Positions 23,496-31,071 of a stretch of DNA of 48,931 nucleotides are shown one piece after another. Under the pieces are notes generated by a model. The model had not been told where the DNA came from. It saw only the letters and a list, made by a program, of their open reading frames with translations, and ran no database searches. Numbering within the stretch: position 1 is the stretch's first letter; each line of letters starts with the position of its first letter. This stretch comes from Muribaculaceae bacterium. Its GTDB lineage: Bacteria; Bacteroidota; Bacteroidia; Bacteroidales; Muribaculaceae. Position numbers and translations under genes: made by a program. The DNA lies in assembly GCA_017451225.1 (NCBI GenBank), contig JAFSPZ010000066.1, forward strand, positions 1-48,931, in the 5' to 3' direction.

Positions 23496-25085
23496 ATGAG
23501 TGATTTATTAATGAACGTAGTCGACTGGTCGAGGGCGCAGTTTGCACTCACAGCTTGCTATCACTGGCTATTTGTACCGTTGACATTAGGACTGGGAATA
23601 ATAATCGGTGTAATGGAGACCATTTATTACCGCACTCGCGACGAGAAATGGCTCGCTACCACCAAGTTTTGGATGACACTCTTTGGTGTGAACTTCGCCA
23701 TTGGAGTGGCAACTGGTATCATCCTCGAGTTTGAGTTCGGAACCAACTGGTCAAACTATAGCTGGTTTGTGGGCGACATCTTCGGTGCCCCTCTTGCCAT
23801 AGAGGGCATCCTTGCCTTCTTCATGGAGTCAACGTTCATTGCAGTGATGTTCTTCGGTTGGAAGAAAGTCTCGCCCAAGTTCCACCTAGCTTCAACTTGG
23901 CTAACTGCTCTGGGAGCAAGCATCTCGGCACTGTGGATTCTTGTTGCAAACGCTTGGATGCAATATCCCACTGGCTGCACTTTCAATCCAGAGACCATGC
24001 GCAACGAGATGACCGACTTCTGGGCTGTGGCTCTATCGCCCATGGCAGTAAACAAGGTGTTCCACACAATCACTAGCGCGTGGGCTCTGAGTGGAGCATT
24101 TGTCGTTGGCGTGTGTGGATGGATGATGCTCAAGGGACGCAATCGCGACCACTGCATCAGAAGCCTTAAAGTAGGCGGATGGGTAGGACTAATAGGCATC
24201 GTTCTCACCAGCATCAGCGGCGACACTTCGGCTGTGACAGTTGCCAAGCATCAACCCATGAAACTTGCCGCTATGGAAGGTCTTTACGAAGGAGAGCCAG
24301 GACAATCGATAGTAGCCTTTGGCATCTTGAATCCCGCCAAGGAGCTGGGCAATGGCGAGAAACCATTCCTCTTCGACATTTCCATTCCCCATGGGCTCGC
24401 ACTACTCGCAACTCACGACTACAACGGTTTTGTTCCCGGAATCGAGGACATTGTTGAGGGAAAAACACGTGACACCACCAAATTAATGGCCAAGACCATG
24501 TCGTTTGAACAACGTCGTGAGCACGGAAAAGCTGCTCAGCATGCTCTTGCCAACTATGGCGATGCGTTGAAATCAAGAGACAGCATTGGCGCACAACAAT
24601 ACCTCAAGGAAATTAAAGACAACTTCCAATATTTGGGATACACCTATCTTGAAGAACCTAAGGACTCGGTGCCAAACGTGCCGCTCACATTCTATTCTTT
24701 CCACTTCATGGTAACCATTGGAGGATATCTTGTGTTGTTCTTCATCGTTGTATTGCTGCTGCTCTACAAACCTAAATGGGTGCCTGGACGCAACAAGTTC
24801 CAGAAGCTGGGCTATTGGATTGCAATCCTCACAATTCCTCTCGCCTACCTATGCTCAATGAGCGGATGGATAGTTGCCGAGGTGGGACGACAGCCATGGA
24901 CAATTCAAGACTTAATGCCCAACACTGTCGCCATCAGTGACCTCAGCGCTGGATATGTTCAAACCACATTCTGGATCTTTGCTGTGGTATTCACAGCTTT
25001 GCTCATTGCCGATGTGAGCATCATTTGCAAGCAGATTTCCAAGAAATCAAAGACTAATCTTGATGTTGTTGACACAAAAAAATAA
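23496..25085 (+). CDS. cydA: Cytochrome bd quinol oxidase subunit I
   Basis: A 529-residue membrane protein, the haem-carrying subunit of cytochrome bd, which oxidises menaquinol and reduces oxygen to water. Visible marks: RAQFALTACYHWLFVPLTLG with the haem ligand His23, EFEFGTNWSNYSWFVGDIFGAPLAIEG with conserved acidic residues, the quinol-binding loop at about 250-350, and GRQPW at about 464-468. At least eight membrane helices are evident. In a gut anaerobe it gives oxygen scavenging and nanaerobic respiration. cydB starts 15 bp downstream. The leader carries a heptamer array ending just before the ATG. Confidence 0.98.
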   Translation: MSDLLMNVVDWSRAQFALTACYHWLFVPLTLGLGIIIGVMETIYYRTRDEKWLATTKFWMTLFGVNFAIGVATGIILEFEFGTNWSNYSWFVGDIFGAPLAIEGILAFFMESTFIAVMFFGWKKVSPKFHLASTWLTALGASISALWILVANAWMQYPTGCTFNPETMRNEMTDFWAVALSPMAVNKVFHTITSAWALSGAFVVGVCGWMMLKGRNRDHCIRSLKVGGWVGLIGIVLTSISGDTSAVTVAKHQPMKLAAMEGLYEGEPGQSIVAFGILNPAKELGNGEKPFLFDISIPHGLALLATHDYNGFVPGIEDIVEGKTRDTTKLMAKTMSFEQRREHGKAAQHALANYGDALKSRDSIGAQQYLKEIKDNFQYLGYTYLEEPKDSVPNVPLTFYSFHFMVTIGGYLVLFFIVVLLLLYKPKWVPGRNKFQKLGYWIAILTIPLAYLCSMSGWIVAEVGRQPWTIQDLMPNTVAISDLSAGYVQTTFWIFAVVFTALLIADVSIICKQISKKSKTNLDVVDTKK

Positions 25086-25100
25086 GAGGAGGACACTACT

Positions 25101-26234
25101 ATGACACATGAATTTTTGCAAAACTACTGGTGGCTAATAATGTCGGTGCTAGGTGCACTGCTGGTGTTCCTGCTCTTTGTGCAAGGCGGGCAGTCAATGC
25201 TCATCACGACTAAATCAAACAAACGACCGCTACTCATCAACTCGCTTGGACGCAAGTGGGAGCTTACATACACCACATTGGTGACATTTGGCGGTGCATT
25301 TTTTGCCTCATTTCCGCTTTTCTACAGCACTAGCTTTGGCGGTGCCTATTGGTTGTGGATTTTCATTCTCTTCAGCTTTGTAATACAAGCCATCGCCTAT
25401 GAATACCGCACTAAACACGGCAACGTCTACGGAACTCGATTCTATGACACTCTGTTATTAATAAATGGTATCGTGGGACCAGTGCTGCTGGGTGTGGCTG
25501 TTGCTGGAATGTTCTTTGGAGCCGAATTCACTGTAGCCAAGGGCAAAATCCTGGATGCGTCAATCATCTCACAATGGGGGTCACAACACGGGCTAGAGGC
25601 TATCGCCTCGTGGAAGAACCTCCTGTTTGGCTTTATGGTGTTCTTCCTTGCCCGAACACTTGCTTCGCTCTATTTCATCAACAACATCAACGATGAAGAA
25701 GTGCAGAAAGACCAGCACAAGCAGTTGCTCGTCAATGCATGCATCTTCGTGGCACTCTTCCTTACCACAGTAGCTGTTATCCTCACCTCGGCAGGAGTAG
25801 AGGTTAACGCTAAAGGTATCGCTGCGTGGAAGGACTATAAGTATCTGAATAACTATCTCCACATGTGGTGGGCACTTGTGATACTGCTCATTGGAGTGGC
25901 ACTGGTGCTTTATGGCATCATCAAGTCTCTTCTCAACAAGACATTCCGTTGTGGCATTTGGGCAGCGGGAATTGGAACAGTTCTCGTGGTGATGACCCTA
26001 TTCTGGGTTCTTGGTTACAACCACACCGCCTACTATCCCTCGCTACTCGATGTTCAGAGCTCACTCACTCTCGCCAACAGCTCATCGTCAGAGTTCACCC
26101 TTCGCACCATGAGCTATGTCTCACTGCTAGTACCATTTGTTGTAGCCTATATTGCATGGGTATGGCGCAAAATGGACAGCACCAAGCTCACCGAGGATGA
26201 AATCAATCAAGCTGGTGACGACGAGATTTATTAA
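25101..26234 (+). CDS. cydB: Cytochrome bd quinol oxidase subunit II
   Basis: A 377-residue membrane protein with about eight or nine helices, the second large subunit of cytochrome bd. The N-terminal NYWWLIMSVLGALLVFLLFVQGGQS, the ALGRKWELTYTTLVTFGGAFFASFPLFYSTSF-type segment (helix 2) and the C-terminal MSYVSLLVPFVVAYIAWVWRKM fit CydB of Bacteroidota. It lies 15 bp after cydA, and the two must be co-transcribed. A TonB-domain protein gene starts 37 bp downstream. Confidence 0.96.
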   Translation: MTHEFLQNYWWLIMSVLGALLVFLLFVQGGQSMLITTKSNKRPLLINSLGRKWELTYTTLVTFGGAFFASFPLFYSTSFGGAYWLWIFILFSFVIQAIAYEYRTKHGNVYGTRFYDTLLLINGIVGPVLLGVAVAGMFFGAEFTVAKGKILDASIISQWGSQHGLEAIASWKNLLFGFMVFFLARTLASLYFINNINDEEVQKDQHKQLLVNACIFVALFLTTVAVILTSAGVEVNAKGIAAWKDYKYLNNYLHMWWALVILLIGVALVLYGIIKSLLNKTFRCGIWAAGIGTVLVVMTLFWVLGYNHTAYYPSLLDVQSSLTLANSSSSEFTLRTMSYVSLLVPFVVAYIAWVWRKMDSTKLTEDEINQAGDDEIY

Positions 26235-26271
26235 TCAAAACACATACATTAATTAGAATAGGATATCAATT

Positions 26272-26754
26272 ATGAAAGCTTTTAGGTTTTTAATTGTTGT
26301 TTTAGCACTGGTTGTGGCTGGAAGCGGAATGAGCGTTGACGCCAAGAGGCGCAAAACAATCAAACGGGTTACAAAGCCCAAAGTTGTGGAGCCCGCTCCC
26401 ACCAATTATGAATATGTGACAGTTAGCGAAGACGACCCCATATTTGAAACGGTAAAATATCCACCTGAATACCCCGGCGGCACCGATGGACTCATCAAAT
26501 TCCTAGCCGACAACATCCAGTATCCCAAAAAAGCCCAGAAAAACAATATTCAAGGCACAGTGGTTCTGGAGTTTGTTGTGGAAAAGAATGGCTCAATAAG
26601 CAACGTCAAGGTACTCAAGAGCGTCAGCAAGGAGCTTGATGCCGAGGCTGTGAGGGTTGTCAAGAAAATCACACGCTTCGTGCCAGGCTATAATGAAGAC
26701 CACGCACCATTGAGAGTGCGCTACACTCTTCCAGTCAAGTTCAAACTCCAATAA
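26272..26754 (+). CDS. Small exported TonB C-terminal-domain protein
   Basis: A 160-residue protein. Residues 1-25 are a signal peptide or anchor (FRFLIVVLALVVAGSGMSVDA), followed by a basic stretch (KRRKTIKRVTKPK) and Pro-rich linker. Residues about 65-160 form a TonB C-terminal domain: YPGGTDGLIKFLADNIQYPKKAQKNNIQG (family core), VVLEFVVEKNGSISNVKVLKSV, LDAEAVRVVKK and VRYTLPVKFKLQ. Full TonB spans the periplasm and energises outer-membrane receptors; this protein is too short for that unless the anchor is kept. It follows cydB by 37 bp. A paralog is at 29290-29715. Confidence 0.85.
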   Translation: MKAFRFLIVVLALVVAGSGMSVDAKRRKTIKRVTKPKVVEPAPTNYEYVTVSEDDPIFETVKYPPEYPGGTDGLIKFLADNIQYPKKAQKNNIQGTVVLEFVVEKNGSISNVKVLKSVSKELDAEAVRVVKKITRFVPGYNEDHAPLRVRYTLPVKFKLQ

Positions 26755-26784
26755 TCACCATTTAAAAATAAAGAATAATTTAGG

Positions 26785-26805
26785 AGTTCTAGTAAATCTA
26801 GAACT
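26785..26805 (+). terminator. Hairpin after the cyd/TonB-domain genes
   Basis: AGTTCTAG (26785-26792) pairs with CTAGAACT (26798-26805), followed by a T/C-rich stretch (TCTTCTATATTTTC). It is a plausible but weak terminator. Confidence 0.55.
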
Positions 26806-26840
26806 TCTTCTATATTTTCTTCCTAGAGCTGCAACCGTCA

Positions 26841-27953
26841 ATGACAAGAAACACTAATCTGTCGATATGCAAGGGCATCGCCATCATTCTGATGTGCGCA
26901 GGCCACACCGAGTGCCCAGGACTTATCATCAATTTCATCTACTTGTTCCACATGCCGCTGTTCTTTATTGCGGCAGGCTACTTCTTCAGCAAGAAATATG
27001 AAGAGGACCCTTGGCTATTCTGCAAGAAACGTTTCAAAGGGTTGTATGTGCCATTTGTCAAGTGGGCCTTATTCTTTCTTGTAATCCACAACTTGATGTT
27101 CAAGATAGGCATTTTGAACGAAAAGTTTGGTAATTGGGAGAACGGTGTCACTCATCCCTATTCCCTTCACGATTTCTATCAGCGACTGGTTCACATCGTG
27201 TTCTCGATGGGCGGCTATGACGAGTTTCTTGCTGGTGCATTCTGGTTCTTCAGAGCATTGCTGGTGGCAAGTATTGTATTCATTATTCTTTACAAACTGC
27301 TTCACAACCGCCACAAGTGGCTTAACGACGACGGAACACTCATTGCCATTGCCCTTCTCGCTTTGGGATTCGCAGCTTTCATGGTTGGAAACAATGTGAA
27401 AGTCACAACCATTATTCAAGGTGGAATACGTGACACCTGGGGAGTGATGTTCTTTGCTCTGGGCGCATTGTACCGGCGTCATGAGCAACGCATAAGAGAA
27501 CATTGGCTACTCACCCTGGTCTATGCCGGACTGTTGCTTGGTGGTTGTTTTTGGCATTGTCACGGCTTGATTCTCAACGAAAGCATGAAAGATATAGCCA
27601 CCATCCCCATCACAGGTTGCATTGGTTTCCTCATGGTTCACTCAATTGCAGGCTGGATCGACAACCACAACAACTGGTTGAAACGCATGCTCATTTATTG
27701 CGGCGACAACACGATTTATGTATTTGTATTTCACATTATTTCATTCAAGCTGGTTTCGGCTCTCAAGATAATGTACTATGGCCTTGATTGGGGCCAGATT
27801 GGGTGCCACATGGTAATTCACCATAACAGCAAGACCGACCTGTTCTGGATACTTTACACAATTGTGGGCACAGCAGTGCCACTGCTATGGATCTATTTCT
27901 ATAGAAAAATAAAAGCCAGAATCCTGAACAAGAAACTGGCAACTGAGAATTAA
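26841..27953 (+). CDS. Acyltransferase family 3 membrane protein
   Basis: A 370-residue integral membrane protein with about ten helices. The N-terminal NLSICKGIAIILMCAGHTE matches the acyltransferase-3 signature (R/K-G-hydrophobic-H catalytic His on helix 1), followed by YLFHMPLFFIAAGYFFSKKY. These enzymes move acyl groups (often acetyl) onto sugars of cell-surface polysaccharides or lipids. The nearest substrate system is not in the window. A second, differently sized member is at 29793-30941. The gene is in convergent orientation to porQ, with 20 bp between their ends. Confidence 0.9.
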   Translation: MTRNTNLSICKGIAIILMCAGHTECPGLIINFIYLFHMPLFFIAAGYFFSKKYEEDPWLFCKKRFKGLYVPFVKWALFFLVIHNLMFKIGILNEKFGNWENGVTHPYSLHDFYQRLVHIVFSMGGYDEFLAGAFWFFRALLVASIVFIILYKLLHNRHKWLNDDGTLIAIALLALGFAAFMVGNNVKVTTIIQGGIRDTWGVMFFALGALYRRHEQRIREHWLLTLVYAGLLLGGCFWHCHGLILNESMKDIATIPITGCIGFLMVHSIAGWIDNHNNWLKRMLIYCGDNTIYVFVFHIISFKLVSALKIMYYGLDWGQIGCHMVIHHNSKTDLFWILYTIVGTAVPLLWIYFYRKIKARILNKKLATEN

Positions 27954-27973
27954 ATATATTATTCTGATATCCT

Positions 27974-29002
27974 TTATCTCATCAACTCCCCTATCGACGT
28001 GGTGAGGTTGAACATGAAAGTGGTTGCACCGGTGTGAGGCTGTGCAAACGCCACTCCGAAACCGAAGGCTTTCACTTTCATGCCGCCACCTATAGATATT
28101 CCCGACAGGAAATTGCGCTTATAGGTGCTCATGTCGGTACGGGTTTTATAGTTGTAACCGGCAGCGATATAGAACGAACTCGTTGGCGAATATTCCAAGC
28201 CAAATACAAGGTGTCGGAACAAGTTGCTGGCAAATTTGTCTTTCTTTACAAGTTCACTCGAAGAGTTGTTCTTGTCGGCAGGTTCGTAATAAGGAAGTTT
28301 CCACTTTGTGAGATTAAAGGCCGTAACCGAGATGCGGAAAGGCGAGGAACCCAGCCCCTTGGTAAAACCCACCTGTATGTCCCAGGGCACTTTTTCGCTC
28401 TTGTCATTGAATTTCTTCACCTGACCTCCCAAGTTCTTTGCCACCAACGAGAGTGACAGCTCACTGTCCGGGTTATAATAGTTTATACCCAAGTCGGCGG
28501 CGATAGCTCCTGCCGAGTAGGTCTCGTAGCTCGAGTGAATGTACTTGAGATTGATACCACCACGCAAGCGGTCGCTGATGTCGTGCGAATAGGTGAGTGT
28601 AACAGCCAAGTCGCTAGCGTTGAACGAACCCAGAATTGCTCCGCTCACATCGGTCTGGTCCATTTTTCCGTAGCCGTAGTATTGCACACCAATTCCAAAT
28701 GCTCCATGCTCACCCACGCCTTGTCCGTAGCGTGCACCCATGAAATTGGTACTACCAATGTAGCGCATATAGTTAAGTCCTACCTGATGGTCAAACTCCT
28801 TGCCCAGCAAAGCAGGGTTTTGCTCTACCAGGTTGATGTCATCGTCAATTATAGAAATGTTGTGCCCACCCATCGAGTAGACATGCGACGAAACAGGCAC
28901 ATCAAGAAACTGATAGGCAGTGGTTCCATCTTGAGCGGCGGCCTCCATAGCGCAAACCGTCACGACAAGAAGAGACAGGATATTTATAGTAATGCTACGC
29001 AT
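27974..29002 (-). CDS. porQ: Type IX secretion system protein PorQ
   Basis: A 342-residue outer-membrane barrel protein of the FadL/PorV-like group. It begins with a signal peptide (MRSITINILSLLVVTVCAMEAAAQ) and shows the PorQ pattern of short barrel strands, such as YQFLDVPVSSHVYSMGGHNISI near the N-terminus, VEQNPALLG, and HQVGLNYMRYIGSTNFMGARYG. PorQ with PorU, PorV and PorZ attaches type IX cargo to the cell surface. The start at 29002 gives the cleanest signal peptide; ATG 29014 is an alternative. In other Bacteroidales porQ is, to my knowledge, often near cmk and ispH; here it is about 12 kb away from them. Confidence 0.88.
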   Translation of the reverse strand: MRSITINILSLLVVTVCAMEAAAQDGTTAYQFLDVPVSSHVYSMGGHNISIIDDDINLVEQNPALLGKEFDHQVGLNYMRYIGSTNFMGARYGQGVGEHGAFGIGVQYYGYGKMDQTDVSGAILGSFNASDLAVTLTYSHDISDRLRGGINLKYIHSSYETYSAGAIAADLGINYYNPDSELSLSLVAKNLGGQVKKFNDKSEKVPWDIQVGFTKGLGSSPFRISVTAFNLTKWKLPYYEPADKNNSSSELVKKDKFASNLFRHLVFGLEYSPTSSFYIAAGYNYKTRTDMSTYKRNFLSGISIGGGMKVKAFGFGVAFAQPHTGATTFMFNLTTSIGELMR

Positions 29003-29175
29003 TGTGAAAATCATGTTTATTAAATTATAACGATAAAAATCGCTCATTAGTATTGAAAGGTATTCCTTTAATCACAATTTGTTTAATTTTTTTTACAAGC
29101 GGCTATAAAAACGGGCGGTTTTGTAAAAAAAAACAAAACCTTATTAATCATTACCAAAAACGGTTGTCCAAGTTG

Positions 29176-29205
29176 TTGATTTTTAGAAAATCACAATTAT
29201 ATTTG
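29176..29205 (+). promoter_or_regulatory. Promoter of the second TonB-domain gene
   Basis: TTG (29176-29178), a 19-bp spacer and TATATTTG (29198-29205) match the consensus. The start codon is about 85 bp downstream. Confidence 0.7.
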
Positions 29206-29289
29206 CAATGAAATTGGCACGAAACTCATGAAAACTGTCCTAAATGTTGACATGAGATTTATAATTCTTTTTATTTCTACTTGAAAAAA

Positions 29290-29715
29290 ATGATGAAGTT
29301 TAATCGCTTAACTTTTACTCTTACTTTGATGTTGCTGGCCACTATCGTGGCTAATGCTCAACAGCGGCGTAACGTTACCAGCGGATACAACAAAGTTGTA
29401 TATGAGTATGAGAGCGTTGACATCAGGCCACAGTTCCCTGGTGGTGAGACAGGCTTGATTAATTTCATCAACGAAACGCGTGAATATCCCTACAATGCCT
29501 ATCGCGACCACATTCAAGGACGCGTGCTGTGCAGTTTCATAGTGGGAACCGACGGCAAGCTCTTCGACATTCAGGTAATAAGAAGCTCGGGCAACGAATC
29601 GCTCGACCGTGAAGCAATGCGCGTAATAAGTAGAATGCCACGATGGAGCGTGGGAAAAGTTAGCAACACCAAGGTTAACGTGAGGTGCGTGCTACCCATT
29701 GCTTTCAGACTGTAG
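29290..29715 (+). CDS. Small exported TonB C-terminal-domain protein (second copy)
   Basis: A 141-residue protein with a signal peptide ending near TIVANAQ. The rest is a TonB C-terminal domain: FPGGETGLINFINETREYP, IQGRVLCSFIVGTDGKLFDIQVIRSS, LDREAMRVISRMPRW and VRCVLPIAFRL. It has no Pro-rich spacer, so it cannot bridge the periplasm like classical TonB. It is more distant from the copy at 26272 than the shared motifs suggest. I start at ATG 29290; a TTG at 29281 and ATG 29293 are alternatives. Its own promoter lies at 29176-29205 and a strong terminator follows. Confidence 0.83.
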   Translation: MMKFNRLTFTLTLMLLATIVANAQQRRNVTSGYNKVVYEYESVDIRPQFPGGETGLINFINETREYPYNAYRDHIQGRVLCSFIVGTDGKLFDIQVIRSSGNESLDREAMRVISRMPRWSVGKVSNTKVNVRCVLPIAFRL

Positions 29716-29740
29716 AATAACAAAAAACAACAATAAAAGA

Positions 29741-29777
29741 AGTCGGCAAAACCACAGGTTATTGCCGACTATTTTTT
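29741..29777 (+). terminator. Terminator after the second TonB-domain gene
   Basis: AGTCGGCAA (29741-29749) pairs with TTGCCGACT (29762-29770), followed by A and six T (29772-29777). Minus-strand reading has TCTTTTATT after the stem, so it may also serve the convergent acyltransferase. Confidence 0.88.
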
Positions 29778-29792
29778 CTTTCCACCGCATCA

Positions 29793-30941
29793 TCACTTTG
29801 AGAAGGTGATTATCTTACCATCCTTTAAGCGTGGACTCGGAATGAGTTTCAAATACTGCTTGTAGAGCCACGCCAGCAGGAAGGTGAGAATTATATAGGC
29901 GGCAAGCCAGGCATAATCGGTATACATGAGTTCGGATTGACGCCAAAGCACATATTTAAACATGAACATGCGAGGAATCGAGTGCACGACAAATATGAAC
30001 GACGACATAACACCTATCCATGCAAGAGGTTTCATCACAACACCGGTTCCAGACGAACTATATTTCTGGAAAAGCTTGATAAAAGCCACTGCGCCGGCAA
30101 CAACCAGCACAGGTGCCCAAAGCCAAGCCTGGAAATTAAGGTTTGCAACGGCCAACAAAGGCAATGACACAACTGCAATCACGGCAAGCGACCAACGAGG
30201 CAAACGAGGCATGCCATAACGTGCAACCAGCACTCCAATGGCAAATGGCAACATCGCTACCACGGCATTGTAACGCATGTACTCTATGCGCTTAGTGTGG
30301 TGGTCGTTCAATGCCATTACAAGCCATGTCGCAAGAACCAGCAAAAACGGCATGAGCCATCGCCATTGCTTCTTGTCCTTTGTGGTATATATCAGAAGGC
30401 GGTATATGACATAAACCTCGACCATCAAGCCAAAGAACCAGTAAGGTCCAGGGACAATAGCCGAACCTGGACTCTCAAAAAGGAAATTGCTTATCATCAA
30501 CAGCTGCGCCACGGTTTCGTTCCAAGGATGTAGACTAGAATCACAGAACAAGTAAACCAGCGCACACACCACAAATCCTAACACCATGAGCCTGAAAAGC
30601 TTAAGCCACTGATATCCCAAGAAGGGAATCACTCCTATCTTTTTAGACCCCTCACGTTCATATTTCATCACAAGCCCAAAGCCGCTCAAAAACAAGAACA
30701 GAGGCACACCATAATGACCAAGAAATGAGAAGAACTGAATGGGAGCAAAGGCATCAACACCACTTGTAAAGTAGCTCCACACTCTCTCACCATGTTCAGA
30801 GTGAAAAGTGTACTCATTCTCATGAAATCCACCACGCAACCAGTGACAGAAGTTGTGCAAGAAAATGCCCAAAATGGCAAGTCCTCGCAGAACATCACAC
30901 TGATGCTTGGTGAGTATGTCATTTCCTTTCAATAAATGCAT
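29793..30941 (-). CDS. Acyltransferase family 3 membrane protein (second copy)
   Basis: A 382-residue integral membrane protein with about ten helices. The acyltransferase-3 signature is in CDVLRGLAILGIFLHNFCHW (catalytic His on helix 1) and HYGVPLFLFLSGFGLVMKYE. It probably O-acylates a cell-surface polysaccharide or glycolipid. It lies about 130 bp downstream of the tyrosine autokinase gene on the same strand but past a strong hairpin, so it is probably transcribed separately. A GTG at 30944 precedes the ATG at 30941, which I prefer. Confidence 0.88.
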   Translation of the reverse strand: MHLLKGNDILTKHQCDVLRGLAILGIFLHNFCHWLRGGFHENEYTFHSEHGERVWSYFTSGVDAFAPIQFFSFLGHYGVPLFLFLSGFGLVMKYEREGSKKIGVIPFLGYQWLKLFRLMVLGFVVCALVYLFCDSSLHPWNETVAQLLMISNFLFESPGSAIVPGPYWFFGLMVEVYVIYRLLIYTTKDKKQWRWLMPFLLVLATWLVMALNDHHTKRIEYMRYNAVVAMLPFAIGVLVARYGMPRLPRWSLAVIAVVSLPLLAVANLNFQAWLWAPVLVVAGAVAFIKLFQKYSSSGTGVVMKPLAWIGVMSSFIFVVHSIPRMFMFKYVLWRQSELMYTDYAWLAAYIILTFLLAWLYKQYLKLIPSPRLKDGKIITFSK

Positions 30942-31015
30942 CACTCAAACTTTTAGAAAATTAATGCACGGAAAAACAATTCTTCAATTTACTTAAATAG
31001 GCGACAATAAGAAAA

Positions 31016-31054
31016 ACCGCATGGCACTTCGCAACGGGCAGAGTTCCATGCGGT
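31016..31054. terminator. Hairpin terminator at the end of the autokinase gene
   Basis: ACCGCATGG (31016-31024) pairs with CCATGCGGT (31046-31054). Both sides carry A/T runs (GAAAAA before, CTTTTTC after), so it can act in the minus direction for the gene at 31072. Confidence 0.8.
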
Positions 31055-31071
31055 CTTTTTCTCAACAGTCG

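Noticed and set aside
29210-29226. Sigma-54 site at TTGGCACGAAACTCATG
   Set aside because: The -24 half matches but the -12 TTGC is missing at the required spacing, and a good primary promoter lies just upstream.
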